62,633 nucleotides of DNA, from contig NZ_JABVCF010000013.1 of the NCBI RefSeq assembly GCF_014595955.1, forward strand, positions 1 through 62,633, read 5' to 3'. The DNA comes from Pseudaminobacter soli (ex Zhang et al. 2022). Its GTDB lineage: Bacteria; Pseudomonadota; Alphaproteobacteria; Rhizobiales; Rhizobiaceae. Both the position numbers and the translations under genes were made by a program. The notes under the pieces are model-generated. The model saw nothing but the letters and a program-made list of their open reading frames with translations, had not been told where the DNA came from and ran no database searches. Positions 42,082 to 51,154 of the stretch are shown piece after piece; position 1 is the first letter of the stretch, and the number at the start of each line of letters is the position of its first letter.

Positions 42082-44643
42082 TCAAGTCCGCGGCTTGAGG
42101 TTCTCGGGGTCGTAGAGCGGTTTGTAACCCACGCCGGCGACCTCGACCGGATAAGTCTCGCCGAAATACTCCACGATGAATTTCCGTCCCACCTGGCAGT
42201 GGGACCAGGGCAGGTAGGCAAGCGCGATGTTCTTGCCAATCGTCGGGCCGTAGGCCACCGAGGTCGTGTAGGACCGTCGGCCGAGTTCGTCCACCAGCGT
42301 CTCGCCGGTCTCCGGATCCATCACTGGCATGATGCCAACCGGATAGCGGGCAACGCCCTGAGAATCGACATTGTCCGTCATCACCAGGGTGCAGAGCATG
42401 GCCGGCTGGTGCTCCCGCGCCTTGTACTCCAGGTGTTTCGCCTTGCCGCGGAAGTCAGCTTCCTTGACCTTCGGACGCGCCAGATCGGACTCGATCAGAT
42501 TGTATTCGGTCAAGAGGTCCGCGTTTTGCAGGCGCAGGCTCTTCTCCATGCGGCGGCTGTTGGCATAGGTCTCAACGCCGAAGGCCATGACGCCGGTTGA
42601 GCGCAACGCGTCCCAGACGGCCAGGCCGTCCTCGTAGCGCATGTGCAGTTCCCAGCCCTGCTCGCCGACATAGGAGATGCGGAAGGCAGTCACGTTCTTG
42701 CCGGCGATCCTGATCGGCTTGATCGCGGCGAACGGGAAGTTCTCGTGCGTGAGGCCATCCGGATTCTCCACCACCTTTTGCAGCGTGGTGCGGGCGTTCG
42801 GCCCCCAGATGCCAATGGTGATGTACTTCTCGCTCACATCGGTGATGGTGACGTCGAAGCCTTTGTCCTCGGCCACGCGGCGCAGGTAGTGGAAGTCCCG
42901 CGGGCCGGCGTCGGCGCCGTCGATGACGCGGCAGCGGTCGGCCATGCGGATGACCGTCAGATCGGCCCGCACCATGCCCTCATCATCGAGGAAGTGGGTG
43001 TAGATGCCCTTGCCGATGTTGCCGTCGCCGCCGATCTTGGCGGCGCAGACCCACTCCATCAGCGCGACATGGTCGGGGCCCTCGACGTCGAACATGGCGA
43101 AGTGCGAGAGGTTCACGATGCCGCAATCCTCGCTCATGGCAAGGTGCTCGGCATTGGAGACGCGCCAGAAGTGGCGATTGTCCCACTCGTTCTCGCGCAC
43201 CGGGACGCGGTCGCCATACTTCTCCAGGAGATGCTCGTTGGCGGCGTAGCCGTGGGCGCGCTCCCAACCGCCAAGTTCCATGAAGTAGCCGCCGAGTTCC
43301 TTCTCGCGGTCGTAGAAGGGGGAACGCCTGAGGTTGCGTCCGGTCGCATAAGGCTCGCGGGGATGAACGGCCGGCGTATAGATTTTTTGCGCGGCCTCGC
43401 CGCAGCGGCCCACGACCACCTTCTCGTCGAACTGGTGCGGGTAGAATCGGGCGAAGTCGATCCTGGCATGATCGATTGCCGTGCGCCCGTCGGTCATCCA
43501 GTCGGCCAGCAGTTTGCCGTAGCCGGGGCCGTCCTTGACCCAGATGGCGACGCAGTACCAAAGGCCGCGAACCTTCTGGCTTTCGCCCACCGAGGGGCCG
43601 CCGTCAGTCGTCACCTGCAGCAGGCCGTTGAAGGAATGGCTCTCGTTGTAGCCAAGTTCGCCGAGGATCGGTGTCAACTCGATCGCCCGCTCAAGCGGCT
43701 CGAGGATCTGTTCCATGTCGAGGTCGCGCTGCGAGGGCGACAGGCGCGCCTCGTGCTTTTCGAGGAGTTCGCGCGGATGGACCAGCCGCGGGTTCGTCTC
43801 TTCGTAATAGCCCCATTCGATCTGGCCGCCTTCGGCGGTCTTGGGGTCGCCGGTGTCGCGCATGTAGGCGGAGTTGCCCTGGTCGCGCAGCAGCGGCCAG
43901 CCGATCTCCTTGCCTGTGCCCTCGAACTCGTTGTACGGCCCGAAAAAGGTGAGCGGATGGTCGACCGGCATGACCGGCAGATCCTCGCCCGCCATCTGGG
44001 CGATCAGCCTGCCCCAGAGACCCGCGCAGACCACGACATAGTCGGCCATGATCGTGCCGCGATCGGTCACCACGCCCTTGATGCGACCGTCCTCGATGAC
44101 GAGCGACTTGGCGGCCGTGTTGGCGAAGGCCTGCAGTTTGCCAGAGGCGACGCCCTGGTCGACCAGCTTGCCGGCGACGGTTTGCGAGCGCGGGATGACG
44201 AGGCCGGCATCAGGGTCCCACATGCCGCCCTGCACCATGTGCTCTTCGATGAGCGGAAACTTCTCCTTGATCTCGGCCGGGCCGATCAGGCGGGCGCGCG
44301 TGCCGAACGCCTTGGCCGAGGCGACCTTGCGCTTGATCTCGTCCATGCGGGCGTCGTCGCCGACGCGGGCGACCTCGAGACCGCCGACGCGCGCATAGTG
44401 GCCCATCTTTTCGAAGAACTCGAGCGAATAGAGCGAAGTCCAGCACGACAGGTTGTCGTGGCTGGTCATGTAGCAGAAGTCGGAGGCGTGCGCGGTCGAG
44501 CCGATGTCGGTGGGAATGCCCGACTTGTCAATGCCGACGATGTCGTTCCAGCCGCGCTCGATCAGATGATGCGCAACCGATGCGCCGACGATGCCGCCAA
44601 GCCCGATGATGACGACCTTCGCTCTTTCCGGAAACCCTGCCAT
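42082..44643 (-). CDS. FAD-dependent oxidoreductase/GcvT fusion, dimethylglycine/sarcosine dehydrogenase family (second copy)
   Basis: The 853-residue protein has a DAO-type FAD domain (GLGGIVG at 14-20) and a C-terminal GcvT domain from about residue 470. STAHAS places His52 where related dehydrogenases bind FAD covalently. It differs strongly from the 806-residue copy at 784-3204, so it is not a recent duplicate and may use another N-methyl substrate. The start is the ATG at 44643; a TTG three codons upstream is possible. It stands alone, far from the methylamine region, with its own terminator. Confidence 0.86.
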   Translation of the reverse strand: MAGFPERAKVVIIGLGGIVGASVAHHLIERGWNDIVGIDKSGIPTDIGSTAHASDFCYMTSHDNLSCWTSLYSLEFFEKMGHYARVGGLEVARVGDDARMDEIKRKVASAKAFGTRARLIGPAEIKEKFPLIEEHMVQGGMWDPDAGLVIPRSQTVAGKLVDQGVASGKLQAFANTAAKSLVIEDGRIKGVVTDRGTIMADYVVVCAGLWGRLIAQMAGEDLPVMPVDHPLTFFGPYNEFEGTGKEIGWPLLRDQGNSAYMRDTGDPKTAEGGQIEWGYYEETNPRLVHPRELLEKHEARLSPSQRDLDMEQILEPLERAIELTPILGELGYNESHSFNGLLQVTTDGGPSVGESQKVRGLWYCVAIWVKDGPGYGKLLADWMTDGRTAIDHARIDFARFYPHQFDEKVVVGRCGEAAQKIYTPAVHPREPYATGRNLRRSPFYDREKELGGYFMELGGWERAHGYAANEHLLEKYGDRVPVRENEWDNRHFWRVSNAEHLAMSEDCGIVNLSHFAMFDVEGPDHVALMEWVCAAKIGGDGNIGKGIYTHFLDDEGMVRADLTVIRMADRCRVIDGADAGPRDFHYLRRVAEDKGFDVTITDVSEKYITIGIWGPNARTTLQKVVENPDGLTHENFPFAAIKPIRIAGKNVTAFRISYVGEQGWELHMRYEDGLAVWDALRSTGVMAFGVETYANSRRMEKSLRLQNADLLTEYNLIESDLARPKVKEADFRGKAKHLEYKAREHQPAMLCTLVMTDNVDSQGVARYPVGIMPVMDPETGETLVDELGRRSYTTSVAYGPTIGKNIALAYLPWSHCQVGRKFIVEYFGETYPVEVAGVGYKPLYDPENLKPRT

Positions 44644-44986
44644 TGCCCGCAATCCTGAGGTGATTTCGCGGGCACACTATAGAGCGGTGCGCAGCGATTG
44701 CAGCCTGTTTGCGACATCGCCGAAATGCGGCGCGACCCGGGGGGCGGTGCCGGTGTGGCAGGTCGCCATGCCGAGGCGGAGGGGCCGCGAAGCGGCCTCA
44801 GAGATCCTAGAATTGATGCCGCGACCCCAGTTGCGAACCTGTACGCTATCTCCAGTGTGGTGTATCCTTCCTACTGGTCCGCATTCGACACGACCTGACG
44901 CCGCTGAGACCCCAACAGCCGGAGCGCTTTGGATCGACGGCAGTCGAATGCCTGACCTTTAATCGATCACACACGAGGAGGTTACG
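44644..44986. other. Divergent intergenic region
   Basis: This 343-base stretch separates the FAD/GcvT gene (minus) from the SnoaL-like gene (plus) and should hold promoters for both. A GC-rich dyad (GGCCGCGAAGCGGCC, about 44782-44796) is visible. No tRNA or credible reading frame was found. Confidence 0.5.
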
Positions 44987-45487
44987 ATGGTGCGCATTAT
45001 CGCCGCGTCCGTGCTCGGAATCCTGTGTGTCGCAGGTCCGGCCCTATCTCACGCCGCAACGCTGAACGATGCGGCGGCCCACCAGGCCGCCGACGAGATC
45101 ATGAACAAATTCCAGACCGCGTATAATGCGGCAAGGCCTGCCGGGATTGCCGATCTCTTCGCCAAGGACGGCGTCTATCTCACTCCCGTCGGGACGAGGC
45201 TGACGGATCGAAAAGACATCGAGAAAGTCTTCGACGCCCGTTTCAAGGCTGGCTGGACCGTCGAGTCTATTAAGCCAATCGAGGCTCATCCCGCCGGGGA
45301 CAATGTGTGGTTCTTTGGCGACTACCGGATCCAGGGCTCCGGGGCCAACCAGGGCAAGGAAATCGGCGGCTACTTCGCCCAGGTGCTTGCAAAGGAAGGA
45401 TCTGATTGGAAGATCCGCCTAATGGTCGGCAACATAAAGCCTCAGACCGATGTTTCGGGCATGGCGGCCGCGACTGCGGGGAAATAG
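44987..45487 (+). CDS. Secreted SnoaL-like (DUF4440-type) protein
   Basis: The 166-residue protein has a signal peptide (cleavage after SHA at about residue 23) and a cone-shaped NTF2/SnoaL-like domain: FQTAYNAARPAGIADLFAKDGVYLTPVGTR near residues 41-70 is typical of DUF4440. These small domains bind or isomerise small molecules; the role is unknown. GAGGAGG gives a strong ribosome site before 44987. It is convergent with the glycosyl cluster to the right. Confidence 0.78.
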   Translation: MVRIIAASVLGILCVAGPALSHAATLNDAAAHQAADEIMNKFQTAYNAARPAGIADLFAKDGVYLTPVGTRLTDRKDIEKVFDARFKAGWTVESIKPIEAHPAGDNVWFFGDYRIQGSGANQGKEIGGYFAQVLAKEGSDWKIRLMVGNIKPQTDVSGMAAATAGK

Positions 45488-45543
45488 AAACTTCGGCCCG
45501 CCAAGGCCTCGGAGTGGGCGAAGGGAGTTCTTCGGCCACTCAC

Positions 45544-46749
45544 CTACTTGGAGCGGATGATGTTTACGCTGAACGCTGCATCGAACCGCGGCTTCCAGAT
45601 GGTCACCAGCAGCACTGCCATGCCGAGAATAAAGACGTGGTAGAAGCGGTCGTCCGGCAGCGGGAAGCTCGCGAACTTGCCGATCGTGCCGATCACCAGC
45701 GCGAAGAGCAGAGCGTTCTGGCGTGAGGAGACCGCCCGGCCGTAGCGGTTGAGCAGCGCCCAGCCGGCAACGAAGAGCGCCAGCAGCGCCGCCCAGTCGT
45801 TGTGGATCAGCGACACCACGACGCCGCGCATGTACCCCTGCAGCATCGCGACCGGCGAGAAGTCGGGCTGGAAGCCGGCCATCGAGTTCTGGATCTTAAC
45901 GCAGGAGAAATAGAAGTGCGCCCACCAGCCGGGGTGGCCGCCATATTTCGAGATCGCCACGCAGGCCAGCAGCGAGGCAAGGAATGTGGCGAGCATCGGT
46001 AGCACGCGCCAGCCGAAAATGACGGCCGTCAGCAACAAGGCGAAGATCAGGATGAGGTTGTCCGGCCGCACGAAGACGCTGGCGAACAACAGCACGCAGG
46101 CGAGCGCCTCGCGGCCGCGCACGAACGCGTAGAGCGCGGCGAGGGAGACCAGCGACAGCAGCATATCGGGCACGACCGCCGAGGTCATCTGCGCCTGGTC
46201 TGCCAACATAAGCAGTGGCGCAAGGATGAAGCCTGCTTGCAGGGCGTTCTCGCGGGCAAGCCAGTAGAGCATCAGGGCGCCGACCAGAAGCGACGGGATG
46301 ACTGAGAGCAGGATAGCGGCATTCGCCAGTCCGACCACCGGCTCCATGGCGCGCATCAGCCAGACATAGCCGACCTTCACCCGGTACATGGAAAGCTGCG
46401 ACTGGAAGTCGGCCGGGTTTTCCCACTGATGCTTGTTGTAGGGATTGCCGTACTGGATCTCGTAGAGCTGCGCTTCCGGAGCGCTTTCCGAGATCACCTT
46501 CCAGGTGGCGGCATGGAGGTCAGCCGAGTCCTGGTAGCGATCCTCCAGCGCGGTCGCGACATAGGCGACCATGTCCCAGTTGTAGTCGGGCTTGACCAGA
46601 GCGTAAGCCGCGATGAACAGGCAGACGAAGGCGAAGAAGACCCCGCCCAACCAGTCGAGCAGCCTCCGGTTGACGACAGCCTGTGCGAGGCCTCTGCCAA
46701 TGCCGGTATCCAGCGCCCAGGCGATGGGCGCGCGTTCGCCCTTGATCAT
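45544..46749 (-). CDS. Multi-pass membrane protein, GT-C glycosyltransferase-like
   Basis: The 401-residue protein has about ten to eleven hydrophobic segments. After the first segment comes a loop with YNWDMVAYVATALED, an acidic motif in the place where GT-C enzymes keep their catalytic acid. A long loop with conserved charged residues follows, as in polyprenyl-phosphate-sugar-dependent transferases. I cannot assign it to a named family with certainty. It is the last gene of the cluster with DprE1-like and UbiA-like proteins, so transfer of a lipid-linked pentose or aminosugar to an acceptor on the periplasmic side is the best guess. It follows the aminotransferase gene by 37 bases. Confidence 0.6.
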   Translation of the reverse strand: MIKGERAPIAWALDTGIGRGLAQAVVNRRLLDWLGGVFFAFVCLFIAAYALVKPDYNWDMVAYVATALEDRYQDSADLHAATWKVISESAPEAQLYEIQYGNPYNKHQWENPADFQSQLSMYRVKVGYVWLMRAMEPVVGLANAAILLSVIPSLLVGALMLYWLARENALQAGFILAPLLMLADQAQMTSAVVPDMLLSLVSLAALYAFVRGREALACVLLFASVFVRPDNLILIFALLLTAVIFGWRVLPMLATFLASLLACVAISKYGGHPGWWAHFYFSCVKIQNSMAGFQPDFSPVAMLQGYMRGVVVSLIHNDWAALLALFVAGWALLNRYGRAVSSRQNALLFALVIGTIGKFASFPLPDDRFYHVFILGMAVLLVTIWKPRFDAAFSVNIIRSK

Positions 46750-46786
46750 GCATTATCCCCCAATCCGGCGCCCCCACGCCGGTCCC

Positions 46787-48250
46787 TCAGCCCATCTGGC
46801 TCTTCACAAAATCCATTACGATCGCCACGATGCCGCGCGACAGCAGGTCGTCGAGCGCGGTGACGAACCTGTCGACATGCTCTCTGCCGCAGATCAGCGG
46901 CGGCTCCAGCCTGATCACGTTGCGATTGTATTCCGTGAAGGCGACCAGCACGTCGTAATCGCGCAACAAGAGCGCTCCCACGAAGCCGGACAGCGAGCCC
47001 TTCAGCTTGTCGTCCAGCATGCTGACCATGGGCCTCAGCATCATCGGCAGGGTCTGCGAGAAGTCGTGGAACTCCAGGCCGACCATCAGGCCCTTGCCGC
47101 GGACATCCTTGATGATCTTGGGATGGCGTTCCTTCAACTCTTCGAGGCGCTTCAACAGGTAGGCACCGGTGTCGCCGGCATTGTCGATGAGGTGCTCGTC
47201 ATAGAGCGTGTTTAGCCCCTCGATCGCGGTCACGCAGGCCTCGCCGATGCCGCCGAAGGTCGCCATGGCGTGGATCATCGCCGTCTTCGGCGTGCCGTAG
47301 GCCCTCATGTACACGTCGCGCTTGGCGATCATGGCGCCGACGGCCGCCTTGCCGCCGCCCAGCGACTTGGCGAGCGCGGTCACGTCCGGCACCACGCCGT
47401 AGTGCTCGAAGGCGTAGAAGCGGCCGGTGCGCCCGTAGCCGCACTGCACCTCGTCGGCGACCCAGAGCACGCCGTACTCGTCGCAGAGCGCGCGCAGCTT
47501 CTGCCAGAACTCGGCAGGCGCCTGGATGATGCCGCCACCGCCCTGGACCGTCTCCAGCACGATGACGCCGATCTCGGGATCGGTGCGGAAGACGCGCTCG
47601 ATCGCGGCAATATCCCCGAACGGCACGCGCACGGTGTTGTCGGCCACCTTGAAGTCGGCGCGGTAGAGCTGGCCGTCGGTGATCGCAAGAACGCCCTTGG
47701 TCTTCCCGTGGAATGAGTTCTCGGCATAGACGATCTTCGGCCGCTTCGAACCGGCGGCGCGCTCGGCAAGCTTCACCGCCGCTTCCATCGCCTCGGAGCC
47801 GGACGAGCCGAGGAACACCATGTCGAGTTCGCCCGGCGAGCACTGCGCCAGATTGTGCGCGAGCGCGGTCGCATATTGCGACATGAAGGCGATCGCGATC
47901 TCCTGCCGTTTCTCCTCCTGGAATTTTCTGCGGGCCTCCAGGATGCGCGGGTGATTGTGCCCGAAGGCCAACGAACCGAAGCCGCCAAAGAAATCGAGGA
48001 TATTACGGCCCTTCTGGTCGACGTAGTACATGCCTTCGGCGCGCTCGATCTTCACCTTGTGGAAGCCGAGCAGCTTCATGAAATGGAGCTGGCCGGGATT
48101 GAGATGCGCCTTGAACAGGTCGGTCAGCCTGGCGAGGTCCATCGCCTTGGCTTCCTCGACGCTGATCAGCGCCGGCTTCGCGATCTTCCGCGGCGCGGGG
48201 ACGGTCGTGGCGAGACGAGCAGCCGCTTCCGGCATGGTGATGGCATTCAT
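46787..48250 (-). CDS. Class III PLP-dependent aminotransferase
   Basis: The 487-residue protein has the class III pattern: substrate and cofactor region GSSGSEAMEAAVKLAERA, Asp266-Glu267 in VADEVQCGYGRTG, and the PLP lysine Lys295 in TALAKSLGGG. An N-terminal extension of about 45 residues precedes the catalytic domain. Relatives act on ornithine, acetylornithine, 4-aminobutyrate, and on carbon-linked ketones or aldehydes such as sugar derivatives. It lies 9 bases after the SDR gene with GGAGG before the start. In this cluster it may add an amino group to the sugar or to the acceptor of transfer; the substrate is unknown. Confidence 0.85.
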   Translation of the reverse strand: MNAITMPEAAARLATTVPAPRKIAKPALISVEEAKAMDLARLTDLFKAHLNPGQLHFMKLLGFHKVKIERAEGMYYVDQKGRNILDFFGGFGSLAFGHNHPRILEARRKFQEEKRQEIAIAFMSQYATALAHNLAQCSPGELDMVFLGSSGSEAMEAAVKLAERAAGSKRPKIVYAENSFHGKTKGVLAITDGQLYRADFKVADNTVRVPFGDIAAIERVFRTDPEIGVIVLETVQGGGGIIQAPAEFWQKLRALCDEYGVLWVADEVQCGYGRTGRFYAFEHYGVVPDVTALAKSLGGGKAAVGAMIAKRDVYMRAYGTPKTAMIHAMATFGGIGEACVTAIEGLNTLYDEHLIDNAGDTGAYLLKRLEELKERHPKIIKDVRGKGLMVGLEFHDFSQTLPMMLRPMVSMLDDKLKGSLSGFVGALLLRDYDVLVAFTEYNRNVIRLEPPLICGREHVDRFVTALDDLLSRGIVAIVMDFVKSQMG

Positions 48251-48259
48251 CGAAACCTC

Positions 48260-49267
48260 CTATTCGGCCGGAACGTGGGTTGCGGCGGGCATGCGCCCGT
48301 CCTTCTTGGCGCGGTATTCGCTGTAGGCGGCGATCAGCATGTCCTCGTCGCGATATTTCGGCACCCAGCCGAGTTGGCGCTCGCCCTTCGAGACGTCGAG
48401 CACGCACATCTCGTCGGCGATCAGGTACTGCTCGGGGTCCATGATCGGCATGTTGACTAGGTCGAGCAGATCGAGCGTGCGCTTCACCGCCCAACCGGGG
48501 GTCGGCAGGAGGATCGACTTCGACCCCGCATGGCGGATGAGGTCGCCGAGCAGCTTGCGCACCGGCGGCGGATTGAGGGAGCCGAGGTTGTAGGCCTCGT
48601 TCGGCACGCCGGCCTTGAATGCCGCCCGCGCGGCTTCCGCGCAATCGAACACAGAGATGAACTGATAGGGGTTCCTGCCCGACCCGATCATCGGCACCGG
48701 CAGGTTGAGATCGATCAGCTTGAACAACTTCTCGAGGATGCCGAGTCGTCCCGGGCCGATGATCAGGCGCGGCCTGAACAGCGAGATGCGCATGCCGCGC
48801 TCGCGCCACTGTGCCGCAAGCTTCTCGGTCTCCCACTTGGACAAACCGTACTCGCCGAGCGGCGCGACCGGGTGATCTTCGGTCATCGGAGAAACCACCG
48901 TATGGCCGTAGATCATGTCCGTGGTGAAGTGGACCAGCTTCGGCGCGCCGGCCCGGTCCATCGCCTGGATGATGTGCTCGGTGCCGTGATAGTTGACCGG
49001 ATAGAAAAAGTCGTGCCGCTTGGCGCGCACCTGGATCGGCGACAGCATCTTGGCCGACAGGTTGTAGACCATGTCGTCGGCCCTGATCCCGACCGCCTCG
49101 ACTGAGGCCGGGTCGGTGACGTCGCAATGAACGAAGCGCACGCTGCGGTAGGACGGCAGGTCGCTCTTGACTATGTCGGCGACGACGACCTCGTGGCCGT
49201 CGGCCTGCAGCTTGGGCGCGAGATGGCGGCCGACGAATCCGTCGCCGCCGAAGATGATCTGTCTCAT
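48260..49267 (-). CDS. Extended SDR, NAD-dependent epimerase/dehydratase family
   Basis: The 335-residue protein has the extended-SDR cofactor motif GGDGFVG (7-13), the catalytic Thr115/116 region (HFTTDMIYG), and Tyr140/Lys144 (YGLSK). Members epimerise, dehydrate or reduce nucleotide- or lipid-linked sugars. Its start overlaps the small transporter gene stop (ATGA). In the mycobacterial arabinose pathway the 2'-keto intermediate made by DprE1 is reduced by DprE2, a classical, shorter SDR; no DprE2 homologue is next to this cluster, so this protein could do that step, or a different sugar change. Confidence 0.84.
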   Translation of the reverse strand: MRQIIFGGDGFVGRHLAPKLQADGHEVVVADIVKSDLPSYRSVRFVHCDVTDPASVEAVGIRADDMVYNLSAKMLSPIQVRAKRHDFFYPVNYHGTEHIIQAMDRAGAPKLVHFTTDMIYGHTVVSPMTEDHPVAPLGEYGLSKWETEKLAAQWRERGMRISLFRPRLIIGPGRLGILEKLFKLIDLNLPVPMIGSGRNPYQFISVFDCAEAARAAFKAGVPNEAYNLGSLNPPPVRKLLGDLIRHAGSKSILLPTPGWAVKRTLDLLDLVNMPIMDPEQYLIADEMCVLDVSKGERQLGWVPKYRDEDMLIAAYSEYRAKKDGRMPAATHVPAE

Positions 49268-49692
49268 CGGGCTAGCTCACTGGTCTGAACTGGGTTTTCG
49301 GAAGCGGAGGATTGCGCGTGGCCGGCGCCGCCCTGCGCGATCAGCACGGTGCCCACGCAGATGAAGGCGATGCCCGCGATGCGCCAGGCGTTCAAATCCT
49401 CGCGGAAGACGAAGTAGGCGAACACCGCGACCGCCACGTAGGCGAGGCTGAGGAAGGGATAAGCGAAGGAGAGCTCGACCTTCGACAGCACATAGAGATG
49501 AGAGGCCATCGAGATGACGAAGGTGCAGAGCCCCAGGAACACCCACGGGCTGAACACGATCTGCAGGACGCGCAATATCGGATGGACGCCGTCCACCGCC
49601 AGCGGCCCGAGATTCATCATGCCCTGCTTCAGCATGAGCTGCGCGGCTGCATTGGTAAGCACCGTGAACAGGATGAAGGGCAGGAATTTCAT
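49264..49692 (-). CDS. Small multidrug-resistance/EamA-like transporter, ArnE-like
   Basis: The 142-residue protein has four hydrophobic segments (for example FLPFILFTVLTNAAAQLMLK and FAYPFLSLAYVAVAVFAYFV) and resembles SMR/EamA half-size proteins. ArnE/ArnF of this kind flip undecaprenyl-phosphate-linked aminoarabinose across the inner membrane. In this cluster it is a likely flippase for the lipid-linked sugar made by the UbiA- and DprE1-like enzymes. It is coupled to the SDR gene and 109 bases after the DprE1-like gene. A drug-export role is possible but less likely here. Confidence 0.72.
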   Translation of the reverse strand: MKFLPFILFTVLTNAAAQLMLKQGMMNLGPLAVDGVHPILRVLQIVFSPWVFLGLCTFVISMASHLYVLSKVELSFAYPFLSLAYVAVAVFAYFVFREDLNAWRIAGIAFICVGTVLIAQGGAGHAQSSASENPVQTSELAR

Positions 49693-49801
49693 CGGACTCG
49701 CTTTCTTGCCTCAGTCATACAGAGCGCCCGGAAAGATCTGGTGAAACCAGGCGCTGTATTTGCATAAAATCCTCTAGAACAGGCCTTCGGCGCGTCTTCC
49801 T

Positions 49802-51154
49802 CTACCCTGCCGCTCGTGCAGCACTCCGCTCCGGCGACTTCAGCCGCATTGCAGTGCGCTCCCAGAAACTCGACATGAAGGCGGGATCGCGCATGAACTC
49901 GAGCCGCTGCCAGTCCGGGAAGGCGACGGCGAATGTGCCCGGCGACATTCGCGCGTCCTTGTAGGGATTGACGCCCCCGCCGGCGTCGACAGTGATCGCA
50001 TCGAGTTCCTTCAGCAGCGCCATGGTGCGCTGGCCACGGTTGGGAAAGTCCAGCGTCAGCGTGTAGCCGGGCCGCGGGAAGGACAGCATGGCCGGCGACT
50101 GAACGTCGCCAAATCGCTTGAGCACGGTCAGGAAAGAGCCCTGTCCCGCCTCACGAGTCGTATGCAGCAGAAGCGGGATGGTCTCCCTCGCAGCCTCGAA
50201 GGGTATGACGGACTGGTGCTGGAAGAGCCCCTTCGGTCCATAGAGCCGGTTCCAGTTGGCGACGCCGTCGAGTGGGAAGAAGAACCCCTGATAGCCCGTC
50301 CGCCGCGTCGACGCGCCCCGGCTGCGGCTCCATCGGTAGGCGGCATTGAAGGCCGTCAGGAACGGCCGGTTGAGCAGATTGATTGGCGGCTGGAACGGCA
50401 CCGACAGCTTTGGCCCAGTCCGGCCTGCCGATTGCGAGCCGCCTTCAAGGTGGTTGCCGGCAAGCAGCAGGCCCCTCCCCGCATTCCTCCCGCCAGCCAG
50501 TTGATCGAGCCAGGCGACCGCGTATTCGTTCGCGCGGTCCGCCTCCTCGGCACGATCGAAGTATTCGTCGAGGCGGCCGAATGGCGTGACGGTCTCCTCC
50601 ACGTCCAAAGAAGGGACGCGCATCAGGCGGATGGTGGCCGACAGAATCAGGCCCGTCAGGCCCATGCCGCCGATCGTCGCCTGGAACAGACGGGCGTTCG
50701 AGCCGGACGTACAGACATAGGAGCGCCCGTCCGACTTCAGGAGATCGATGCGTTCGACATGGCAGCCGAAGGTGCCGCGCCGATGATGGTTCTTGCCGTG
50801 CACGTCATTGGCGATTGCGCCGCCGAGCGTCACGAACTGCGTCCCGGGCACCACCGGCGGAAAGAAGCCGTGCGGTGCCGCCTTGGCGATGATGTCGGAG
50901 AGCAGCACGCCGGCCTCTGCCGTGAGCAGTCCCGATTCAGTATCAAAGGCGATGATGCGGTTGAGCGAGCGCATGTCAGCAAGGATGCCGCGCTCGGTCT
51001 GACAGCTGTCGCCATAGGAGCGGCCGTTGCCATAGGGCAGGATCATTGCCGGCCCGGCACGGCCGCTCTTCATCAGCGCAATCGCCTCGCCGGCCTCCAT
51101 GGCGCGCTGGCTGGGCGGCGTCGTGCGACCGAAGCTTCCACGCGCCAGCTTCAT
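49802..51154 (-). CDS. dprE1: DprE1-like FAD-linked oxidase (decaprenylphosphoryl-ribose 2'-oxidase family)
   Basis: The 450-residue protein is a VAO-type oxidase close to mycobacterial DprE1: PYGNGRSYGDS (40-50), GGAIANDVHGKNHH (111-124) with the FAD-region His119, and NPYKD with Lys399 at the place of active-site Lys418. The benzothiazinone-reactive Cys387 of M. tuberculosis DprE1 corresponds to Thr367 here. DprE1 oxidises C2' of polyprenyl-phosphoryl ribose as the first step of epimerisation to arabinose. The ATG at 51154 overlaps the upstream HAD-UbiA stop; a longer frame to 51994 is a shadow. The symbol is by homology; the substrate is unproven. Confidence 0.84.
   Translation of the reverse strand: MKLARGSFGRTTPPSQRAMEAGEAIALMKSGRAGPAMILPYGNGRSYGDSCQTERGILADMRSLNRIIAFDTESGLLTAEAGVLLSDIIAKAAPHGFFPPVVPGTQFVTLGGAIANDVHGKNHHRRGTFGCHVERIDLLKSDGRSYVCTSGSNARLFQATIGGMGLTGLILSATIRLMRVPSLDVEETVTPFGRLDEYFDRAEEADRANEYAVAWLDQLAGGRNAGRGLLLAGNHLEGGSQSAGRTGPKLSVPFQPPINLLNRPFLTAFNAAYRWSRSRGASTRRTGYQGFFFPLDGVANWNRLYGPKGLFQHQSVIPFEAARETIPLLLHTTREAGQGSFLTVLKRFGDVQSPAMLSFPRPGYTLTLDFPNRGQRTMALLKELDAITVDAGGGVNPYKDARMSPGTFAVAFPDWQRLEFMRDPAFMSSFWERTAMRLKSPERSAARAAG

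Noticed and set aside
42643-44658. 671-codon open frame antisense to the second FAD/GcvT gene
   Set aside because: Shadow frame with His/Asp/Val-rich low-information sequence and no domain; the minus-strand gene is clearly real.
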